From the NCBI GenBank assembly GCA_021812825.1, contig JAKAMO010000023.1:1-29684 (forward strand): a DNA stretch of 29,684 bases, in the 5' to 3' direction. The DNA is from a bacterium (GTDB taxonomy: Bacteria; Elusimicrobiota; Elusimicrobia; Elusimicrobiales; UBA9959). Positions 21,530 through 28,800 of this stretch are shown here, in pieces. The notes beneath the pieces were generated by a model. The model was not told the DNA's origin. It saw nothing but the letters and a program-made list of their open reading frames with translations, and did no database searches. The translations under genes were made by a program, and so were the position numbers. The first letter of the stretch is position 1. Each line of letters opens with the position of its first letter.

Positions 21530-22204
21530 CTACAGCAGTCCCTTCTGTTTGAAGCTCATGAAGCCCTCTTTCGTCACTATCACGTGATCCAGCAGCTCTA
21601 TGCCCAGCAGTTTGCCCGCCTGGCCCAGCCTCTTGGTGAGCGACAGGTCCTCGTCCGACGGCTCAAGGCAGCCGGAAGGGTGGTTGTGGGCCACTATCAC
21701 GCTGGCCGCCAAGTTCCTCACCGCCGGTTCGAACACCTCGCGCGGGTGCACGAGGTTGTAGTTCAGCGTGCCGATGGAGACTATGTCCCGCTTGATCTCC
21801 TGGTTACGCGTGTCCAGAAAGAAGACCACGAAATGCTCCTTCTTCTGGTCGCGCACGTCGCGCAGTTCCTCCCAGATGTCGCGCGGCTTCAGGTAGATGC
21901 CGGCCTTCTTGCCGTTCAGGTAGCGCCGCCCCAGCTCGAACGCCGCCATGATTTCGCAGGCCCGCGCAGGCCCCAGCCCCGGCGCCGCGCGCAGCTCTGA
22001 GAACCCGGCCTTCGCGATATCCGCCCGGCCGAAGCGCCGCAGCAGGTCCCCGGCCATGTCCAGCACGCCCCGGCCGCGCGCGCCGGTGCGCAGCAGCAGC
22101 GCCAGCAGCTCCTCGTCGGCCAGCTTCTCCGGACCATAGCGCATCAGCTTCTCGCGCGGCCGCTCCACCCTCGGCATGTCCTGTATCGCCCCCGCTCCTT
22201 TCAT
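21530..22204 (-). CDS. radC: RadC family JAB/MPN-domain protein
   Basis: The 224-residue protein has the two-part RadC structure: an N-terminal helix-hairpin-helix-like part ('LADEELLALLLRTG', 'GLGPARACEIMAAFELGRR') and a C-terminal JAB1/MPN metalloprotease-like domain with the metal motif H173-N-H175 and S183-x-x-D186 in 'VAHNHPSGCLEPSDED'. Family members are often called DNA repair proteins, but that role has been questioned for E. coli RadC; the true activity of this ancient family remains unknown. The ATG at 22204 is preceded by AAAGGGGGACCT. It is transcribed alone, divergent from an unknown gene. Confidence 0.93.
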   Translation of the reverse strand: MKGAGAIQDMPRVERPREKLMRYGPEKLADEELLALLLRTGARGRGVLDMAGDLLRRFGRADIAKAGFSELRAAPGLGPARACEIMAAFELGRRYLNGKKAGIYLKPRDIWEELRDVRDQKKEHFVVFFLDTRNQEIKRDIVSIGTLNYNLVHPREVFEPAVRNLAASVIVAHNHPSGCLEPSDEDLSLTKRLGQAGKLLGIELLDHVIVTKEGFMSFKQKGLL

Positions 22205-22230
22205 AGGTCCCCCTTTCCCGCCGCTTTAGC

Positions 22231-22276
22231 CCTGCAATAGCCTAGCAGGCGAACCCGACAAGGATATGTCGGGTTG
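22231..22276. promoter_or_regulatory. Two tandem hairpins between divergent genes
   Basis: CCTGC/GCAGG (22231-22249) is followed by a perfect nine-base stem AACCCGACA/TGTCGGGTT with the loop AGGATA (22252-22275). Neither has a T-run. They lie between the starts of radC and the 225-residue gene and may be protein-binding sites or leader structures. Confidence 0.45.
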
Positions 22277-22310
22277 AGCGGGGCCCTGTAAAGGACCCGG
22301 GCACCTGTTG

Positions 22311-22316
22311 TAAAAT
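22311..22316 (+). promoter_or_regulatory. -10 element of the 225-aa protein gene
   Basis: TAAAAT, nine bases before the ATG at 22326; no Shine-Dalgarno is evident, so the transcript may begin close to the start codon. Confidence 0.4.
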
Positions 22317-22325
22317 GTGGTAGAC

Positions 22326-23003
22326 ATGGAGAACAGCACATTTGAGCTCTTCGCGCCGGTGCGCAACACGATCAACAAGGCGCTGGGGGTAGTGGTAAAG
22401 GTCACGGGCGACAATATCACCGTGCAGCCCATTTCAGGTGACAGGCTGACTTTCAAGGCCCAATACCTGGCCCCGGCGGACGAGAAGGAGACCGCCGCGC
22501 TGCAGGACCTGATCACCCGCCTCAGGATAGAGGAGGAGAACCGCGGCAAGGCCAAGTCCATAAAGGCCGACCCGGCCCTGATCCGCGAGGAGTTCGAGAA
22601 GTTCGTAAAGCACATAGCCGCCCGCTACCCCAAGTCAGCGGAGACCTTCCGCGAGTTCTGGGCCGAGCTGATGGAGGCCGCGGGCGATATCCCGGGGCAG
22701 ACGTGGGAGATGAAGCCGAACACGGCCAAAAATCCCGGGCCGGTGCTCAAGATCTACAACGCGCCCACCCAGAAGTGGGTATACTGCCTGTCGCTGCTGG
22801 CCGGCTGGGGGCTGCGCATGGAGATAAAGAAGGAGTTCCTTCCCCCGGGCTGCGAAAGCCTCTTCCCTATAGACCACGCGATGTTCGGCGCCGGCCGGGC
22901 CGTGGAGCTGGTCTACCGTGATTTCACCCCCGAGAAGCGCCGGCCCTACGCCGACTGCGTACGCGCCATCTACGCGAAAACCCAGCCGCCCGCGGGCGCC
23001 TGA
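22326..23003 (+). CDS. Cytoplasmic protein of unknown function (225 aa)
   Basis: The protein has no signal peptide or membrane helix. Its N-terminal 50 residues ('ALGVVVKVTGDNITVQPISG', 'RLTFKAQYLAPAD') look like a small beta-barrel, similar in outline to SH3- or PilZ-like modules. A charged helical linker follows (about 55-105), and then a domain with 'EFWAELMEAAGDIPG', 'PTQKWVYCLSLLAGWGLRMEI' and 'FGAGRAVELVYRDFTPEKRR'. I recognise no family. The ATG at 22326 is chosen; a GTG nine bases upstream is in frame but lies at the edge of the -10 box. The next gene has its own promoter 30 bases downstream, so the two need not be co-transcribed. Confidence 0.75.
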   Translation: MENSTFELFAPVRNTINKALGVVVKVTGDNITVQPISGDRLTFKAQYLAPADEKETAALQDLITRLRIEEENRGKAKSIKADPALIREEFEKFVKHIAARYPKSAETFREFWAELMEAAGDIPGQTWEMKPNTAKNPGPVLKIYNAPTQKWVYCLSLLAGWGLRMEIKKEFLPPGCESLFPIDHAMFGAGRAVELVYRDFTPEKRRPYADCVRAIYAKTQPPAGA

Positions 23004-23013
23004 CCCCCCCCCC

Positions 23014-23046
23014 TTGACTTTCGCCCGGGATACTGTAGACTATAGT
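23014..23046 (+). promoter_or_regulatory. Promoter of the secreted His/Cys protein gene, near-leaderless
   Basis: TTGACT, a 16-base spacer and TAGACT, overlapping a second hexamer TATAGT that ends six bases before the ATG. There is no Shine-Dalgarno between this and the start codon. Confidence 0.6.
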
Positions 23047-23052
23047 TGCTTT

Positions 23053-24513
23053 ATGGATACCTTGAGAGCCCTTATCGCCGCCTGCGCGCTGGCCGCCGCC
23101 GGAGGGCCGGTTTTTGCCGCGGAGCCCGTGCAGTGGAAGGCCCAGGAACACATCACCGAGTTCAAGTTCCTTTTCGAGACCGGGAAATACAAGGCGGACT
23201 CCTGGAACGCCCTTTCCCCGGACGAGCAGCAGAACGAGCTGCGCGACTCCGCCGAGCCGGCGCAGCAGAGGCTGGAGGCGGTGCAGGCCTACTACGAGGC
23301 CGCCATGCGCCCCTGGGACACCGAACAGCTACGCGACTACGTCCAGAAGATCTCGGAGCGGGACATCTCGACGGTGCGCCTGTGGCTGGGCGAGGAGGCC
23401 GGCACGGAACTGCGCGCCAAGGTCACCGCCGTGCGCGAGGCCATGGGCAAGGCGAATTCGCAGGACGGCCTGCGCCAATCCGACGTAGACGGACTGCGGC
23501 AGTACCTTACCCCCGAGGCCATCTCCGCGCTGCGCTCCATAAAGGTCATGCGCGGGGCGCAGGGACAGAGTTCCGAATTCTTCAAGAAATCCGAGGTCCC
23601 GAAAGGGGCGGTTAACTCGACGCTAAGCAAGGTTTCCGGCTCGCTCTCATCCGGAGTGAGCGGCAGCCTTACCAAGGCCTTCGACGGCAACGCAGCCACC
23701 GGCGACGCCTCCGCCGTGGACATGCGCGGCGGCCGGTACCAGGTCCCCAAGAACGTCATGAACGGCGTGTCAGCCGAAGTTTCTCGCCCCATGGGAGACT
23801 TCGTGGCCGAGAAGACCGCCGGCGTGCTGAATCCCGGCCAGCCCCGCGGCACCACGGCCACCACGGTCAAATCGGCCGCGCCGCAGCAATTGGGCGGCGG
23901 GACCAAGTCCACCTCCTGGACCTCGGACGCCTACGGTTACACGATAACGACTTCCGACGGCCGCACCCAGACCTTCAGGGACCAGCGCCAGGCAGAGGCC
24001 GCCATACGTGCGCTGCCTAACGGCTCGGTCAGCAAGATCATCCTCTACGGACACGGCGCACCGGGGGGACAGACCGTCGGCAGCGCCTATTACGAGGCCG
24101 GCGACACCGCGGCGCTGCTCAAGGGCAAGATGACCCCCGGCGGCGTAGTCCAGTATACCGGCTGCAACACCGCCTCCATAGGCGACGCCACGCTGAACCC
24201 GGCCGTGGGGCTCTCCATGCTGACCCGGCGCCTGCTCTATTTCAGTGTGCCCTACTGGCAGGACAGGTTCAGCGGGGTCCCGGCGGACGAGGCCAGGAAA
24301 CAGTGGGAGAAGACCTGGAACGCCGACCTCGCCAGGGACACCAGCCGCCAGATGGGCGGGACCATAGTCTGCGGCCTGAGGACCTTCGGGCTCGTGCCCG
24401 GCCGGCTGCCCGGCGTCACCCGCGTCATGGGGAACCAGGAAGCCACCACTCCGGGCTACGTGGCCGGCAAGAAGGTCTGCTACCAGGACGGCAGAGAGGT
24501 GCCTGAGCCATGA
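23053..24513 (+). CDS. Secreted protein with a caspase-like (clan CD / DUF4347-like) His-Cys signature
   Basis: The 486-residue protein has a signal peptide (about 1-23), a helical N-terminal domain (about 25-180) and a Ser/Gly/Thr-rich linker (about 180-285). A C-terminal domain then has a strand ending 'KIILYGHGAPGG' with H334, and a second ending 'VVQYTGCNTASIGDATLNP' with C371. A strand followed by HG and a strand followed by a Cys is the arrangement of clan CD cysteine peptidases (caspases, gingipains, C11, CHAT) and of the DUF4347 domain in large surface proteins. A catalytic role is therefore plausible but unproved. Three more cysteines lie in the C-terminal region. The stop overlaps the next gene by four bases (ATGA). 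The start is the ATG at 23053, six bases from a -10 box; the upstream open frame overlaps the previous gene. Confidence 0.8.
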   Translation: MDTLRALIAACALAAAGGPVFAAEPVQWKAQEHITEFKFLFETGKYKADSWNALSPDEQQNELRDSAEPAQQRLEAVQAYYEAAMRPWDTEQLRDYVQKISERDISTVRLWLGEEAGTELRAKVTAVREAMGKANSQDGLRQSDVDGLRQYLTPEAISALRSIKVMRGAQGQSSEFFKKSEVPKGAVNSTLSKVSGSLSSGVSGSLTKAFDGNAATGDASAVDMRGGRYQVPKNVMNGVSAEVSRPMGDFVAEKTAGVLNPGQPRGTTATTVKSAAPQQLGGGTKSTSWTSDAYGYTITTSDGRTQTFRDQRQAEAAIRALPNGSVSKIILYGHGAPGGQTVGSAYYEAGDTAALLKGKMTPGGVVQYTGCNTASIGDATLNPAVGLSMLTRRLLYFSVPYWQDRFSGVPADEARKQWEKTWNADLARDTSRQMGGTIVCGLRTFGLVPGRLPGVTRVMGNQEATTPGYVAGKKVCYQDGREVPEP

Positions 24514-24755
24514 GCGACCTGAGCGCCTTACTGGAACTAGTTCTGCTGCTGGGCATACCCTTCGTGCCGGTGGCTGCCGGAGTACTGTTGCGCAGGAAGT
24601 TCTCCCCAGCCCCTGCCGCGGAAGGCCAGGAGCCGGCGCCGCTTACGCCGGGCCAGAAGGCCGGCCGCTTGGCCGGCACCATACTGCTCTGGGGCGGCAT
24701 ACTCGGCATCCTCTTCATGTTAATCGTCGCTCTCAACTTCAAGGGCAAGCTCTGA
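24510..24755 (+). CDS. Small two-helix membrane protein
   Basis: This 81-residue protein is translationally coupled to the preceding secreted gene (ATGA overlap). It has two hydrophobic helices, about residues 5-26 and 54-76. The 28-residue Pro/Ala/Glu-rich loop between them ('PAPAAEGQEPAPLTPGQ') begins with basic residues 'RRKF', so the loop is probably cytoplasmic and both ends outside. No family is recognised. Coupling suggests that it works with the secreted His/Cys protein, perhaps as a membrane partner or retention factor. Confidence 0.75.
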   Translation: MSDLSALLELVLLLGIPFVPVAAGVLLRRKFSPAPAAEGQEPAPLTPGQKAGRLAGTILLWGGILGILFMLIVALNFKGKL

Positions 24756-24825
24756 ACGACCGGGGTCCCTCTCCCCCTTCCAGGCAGTCGTCTCCGGATA
24801 TACGTGAAAGCGACCGCGCGCGCCG

Positions 24826-24864
24826 GCCGGCGGTTCTCCGCCGCTTGGCGAGAGAACGGCTGGC
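24826..24864. terminator. Long imperfect hairpin between convergent genes
   Basis: About fifteen paired positions centred on GTTCTC/GAGAAC with the loop GCTT. It lacks a T-run, but its position between two convergent stop codons suggests a termination or mRNA-stabilising role. The rest of the 124-base gap shows nothing else. Confidence 0.4.
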
Positions 24865-24879
24865 GGTTTGGACGGCCTA

Positions 24880-25803
24880 TCAGCGGTCGTATGTGAACGC
24901 GTTCCCAATCTTGTACGAGAATGAAATGTTGTGGGTCATCCCGAGATCTCCCATCGGAGACAGGGCATAGGAGAACTCAAGGTGAGTGTCACGCAGGCCG
25001 ACGCCGAAGCTCAGGCCGGGGCCGGCTCCGGAGCTCATCCCAGTCCGGTACCCGGAGCGCAGCATTACGTTCCCTTCCCTGGAAAGCGGGATTTCCGCGC
25101 CAACGCTTAGGAACGGGTCCTCGCGCAGATATTCCGTCAACTGCGCCGAGAGGGACAGAAGCCGCGGCCACCGGTAAAGGGCCCCCGCCTTCACCCCCCT
25201 GGGAAGTTCGAAGCCGGTGGAGCCCAGCTTCATGGCGGGACCGAAATTCTGCGCCGACGCTCCGAAACGCCATCTGCCGCTGGAATAAAGAAGCCCTGCG
25301 TCCACGGCGCCCGTAAGCGCGCTCTCCGAATCCAGCCCCTGATGAAGGGCCTTGACGGTGACGCCGCCCAGCAGTGCCCCGGAAATGCTCCCTGCGATGG
25401 ATGCGCCCAGCATCCCCTCCGCGGCGCTGAAGGTCCCGGTACGGTCCCCCAATTCATTATACTTGCCTATGGGACCGCTGGTAAACAATTCCCCGGAAAA
25501 GCCCAGCACCAGCCCTTTTTGCAAAGGCTGCACGTATACCAGGCTTTCGCAGTGCATCCCCTGGACCAGTTCCATATGCGAGAGCATGAACTCCACGTGG
25601 GAAAGCGTGCGCAGGCCGGCTGGATTGTAGAAGACGGTTCCCGGATCGTTGGCCACCCCGACGAAGGACCCGCCCAGGGCGGCCGGGCGGGCGGAAGGGA
25701 ACATTTTCAGGTAAGCGGCAGCGGTAGTCCCCGGAGCCCCTGACGCAGGCATAACGGAGGAGAAGAAGAACGCCCAGAAGATCAAAAGGCCTGTTCTTAC
25801 CAT
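24880..25803 (-). CDS. PorV/PorQ-like outer-membrane beta-barrel protein
   Basis: The 307-residue protein has a signal peptide (about 1-22, 'MPASGA') followed by the diagnostic family start 'YLKMFPSARPAALGGSFVG', 'VANDPGTVFYNPAGL'. The rest alternates short amphipathic strands and ends in 'NISFSYKIG', typical of a FadL-type outer-membrane barrel. PorV in Bacteroidota receives type IX secretion substrates and brings them to the attachment complex. Here the gene overlaps the end of a large repeat protein carrying a C-terminal sorting-like domain by seven bases (ATGGTAA), which supports the same pairing. No other type IX component is in the window. Confidence 0.82.
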   Translation of the reverse strand: MVRTGLLIFWAFFFSSVMPASGAPGTTAAAYLKMFPSARPAALGGSFVGVANDPGTVFYNPAGLRTLSHVEFMLSHMELVQGMHCESLVYVQPLQKGLVLGFSGELFTSGPIGKYNELGDRTGTFSAAEGMLGASIAGSISGALLGGVTVKALHQGLDSESALTGAVDAGLLYSSGRWRFGASAQNFGPAMKLGSTGFELPRGVKAGALYRWPRLLSLSAQLTEYLREDPFLSVGAEIPLSREGNVMLRSGYRTGMSSGAGPGLSFGVGLRDTHLEFSYALSPMGDLGMTHNISFSYKIGNAFTYDR

Positions 25804-28800
25804 ATTACCGCCATTTTACCGGCCGCGCTTCCCATGTTCGAGGTCCTCACGACATAGAGGTATACTCCGCTGGCGGCTTTCCCGCCGCTGGAAACCCGCC
25901 CGTCCCAGGTGCCCACGTTCATGCTGTCCACGCCGTTGGACCGGTCCAGGACGCGGACCAGCGCGCCGGAAACGTCGTATATGTATATCCGCACTCCCGT
26001 GGCACCGGGATGTATGTTGGATATTTTCATGGGACCGCGATCCATACGGCACGGGTTCGGGTACACTTTTACATGGTCATTGCCGAGCACTTCGGAATCG
26101 ACATAACGCAGCGAATATATGGAGAAGTGCGCGACTTCCGCCTGTACACTGTTCAATGCCGGATCGCGGGTCACCCCCTCGGAAACCAGCACCCACCTTC
26201 CCAAAGCTTCGTTCAGCCAGTAAAGGCCGACCAGTCCCTCGTTCACGTTCGTGCCGTCCACTATTCCGTTATTGTCCGCGTCGGGGTAGAACATCTTCAC
26301 CTTGACCGGGACATTGAAAGACGATATCGCCCCTCCTGAAAGGGCTCTCGCGCTGAACTCCCGCTCCAGCTTAAGCCCGGTGAAGGCCAGCGAGTCGCCG
26401 CCGGCCGCCGAGGCCGTTCTGGAAGCGGGCACGGTGGTGGAGATTATCAGCGTCGCCACCGGGACCGCGCCTGGCGGGACTATCACGGTGACTATCCCGC
26501 TGTCGACCACCACGCCCCCGGACAGAGCGCTCACGGTGGTATCCATGTAGAACGTGGACCCTGACAGGATGGCGGAGAGCGGATTTCCCGCGGCATCCGG
26601 GGATACCAGCGAGAAAGAGACCGTCCCGGTGGAATAGGAGGGCTCTATAAAGAACTCTCCCGTCCAGGCCGAGCCGGATACATGGGAAAGCTGCGCTTCC
26701 TTCCTGATGCCGCCGGGGAAATCCACATATAGCCGTGGGGGCGAAGGCAGGGGATTAGCCTCGTTTATGGTCAAATTGAACGTCAGAGGACCGGACGGGG
26801 CCGGGAGAGGAGAGGTCACCTGTATGACGGCGGACGGAGAGGTCACGTCCGGGACCTGTCCGTCCGAACACGAGAAATAAGAGGGGAGCCCGCTGTTCGG
26901 ATACGCCATGACGCAGAAATAGTAGGCGGTCCCTTCCGCAAGGCCGAGGCCGGGCAGGGTAACGGACGTGGAAAGACCGTTGCTGGTCCACGGAACGAGA
27001 TCAGTGGTGCCCGGCGCTGTCCCGACCGCGTACATATAGCGATTTATCCCGCGGGGATGCGAAGAGGCGGCCCAGTTCGCGGACAACGAAGAGAGCGAAG
27101 CGTAATAGTCGATATCCGCGCCGGTCCCGTCCCTGACCTCGGAGATGAACTGCGCCCGCACTGAATCCATCAGCTGTCCGTCGGAAGAGAGCACCGAGGA
27201 CTGCAGGCCCGCGTTATTCCCAGCTTTGACGGAGAAATAATAAGTGGTCCCGTCCACCAGTGAAAGGCCGGATCTCGAGACCGAGGTGCTGACGCCGTTA
27301 TCCGTCCAGTCGACGAGGTCCACAGCCCCCGCGGTGGTACCAATGGCGTACCAGTACCTGGATATCCCGCTCTGCGCGTCGGAGGAAAGGTCCCAGTTCG
27401 CGGAAAGCGTGTCAATGCTGGTGGAGCAGCTTTCGTCCGCGCCCAGTCCGTCATGGACGTACGTGACCGGGGCCGGAGGCGTAGCGTCCACCAGCTGGCC
27501 GTCGGAGTTAACGGCGCCGGACTGCAGACCCGCGTTGTTCTCCGCCTTGACGGTGAAATAATACACCTGCCCGTCCGTTAGCGACAGGCCGGTACTGATA
27601 ACCGACCGGCCGATGGAATTATCCGTCCAGCCGACCACGTCAGTGCCGCCCACGGTGGTTCCTATAGCGTACCAGTACTTCGCGATGCCGCTCTCCGCGT
27701 CCGCGGCAGCCGTCCAGTTAGCCGACAGCTGGCTGAGCGAGCCAGCATAGGCCGCGTCGGCGCCGGTACCGTCGTTAACAGCGCCCGGCGCGCCTGGCGC
27801 CGTGGTGTCAGCCGTCTGACCGTTGGAATTGGCCGCCGCGGACTGCAGGCCTACGCCGTTCTCAGCCTTAACTGTGAAGTAATAGACCTGTCCGTTCGTC
27901 AGCGTCAAGCCTGTCTTCGTAACGGAAGTATTGATCCCGTTATCGGTCCAGCCGGCCACGTCAGTGCTGCCCGCTGTCGTCCCTATAGCGTACCAGTATT
28001 TCACTATCCCGCTCTGCGCGTCCGCGGCAGCCGTCCAGTTAGCCGACAACTGTGTGCCGGACGCGGTATAGCCGATATCCGCACCGGCTCCGTCGTTCAC
28101 CGTCCCGGGTGCGCCGGGGGCCGACGCGTCCACCCTCTGGCCGTTGGAGCTTGCCGCCGCAGACTTCAAGCCGGAACCGTTCTCCGCTTTGACGCTGAAA
28201 TAGTACATCGCTCCGTCCGTCAGCGACAGCCCTATCTTAGTAACGGAGGTGCCGGCTCCGTTATCCGTCCAACCGACCACGTCGGTACCGCCGGCGGCCG
28301 TCCCTATAGCGTACCAGTACCTCGCGATGCCGCTCTCCGCGTCCGCGGAGGCGGTCCAATTGGCCTGCAGCTGTGTGGCGTCGGCGGCATAGGCTATATC
28401 AGCGCCGCTGCCGTCGTTGACAACGGAGATGTTGCCCGGCGCGGTAGTGTCCACCGTCTGGCCGTTGGAATTGACTGCGCCTGACTGCAGGCCCGCGTTG
28501 TTCTCCGCCTTGACCGTGAAATAATAGACCTGCCCGTTGGTCAGCGTCAGGCCTGTCCTCGTAACGGAAAGGACGGCCCCGTTGTCGGTCCAACCGGCCA
28601 CGTCGGTGCCGCCCACGGTGGTTCCTATAGCGTACCAGTACCGCGCGATGCCGCTCTCCGCGTCCGCGGCAGCCGTCCAGTTAGCCTGCAGCAGGGTGGC
28701 GGAAGCCGTGTACGCGATATCGACGCCGGTACCGTCGTTAACAGCGCCCGGCGCGCCCGGCGCCGTGGTGTCCACCGTCTGACCGTTGGAATTGACTGCG

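Noticed and set aside
22918..23052. Upstream extension of the His/Cys protein to 22918
   Set aside because: It overlaps the preceding gene by more than 80 bases and would bury the signal peptide.
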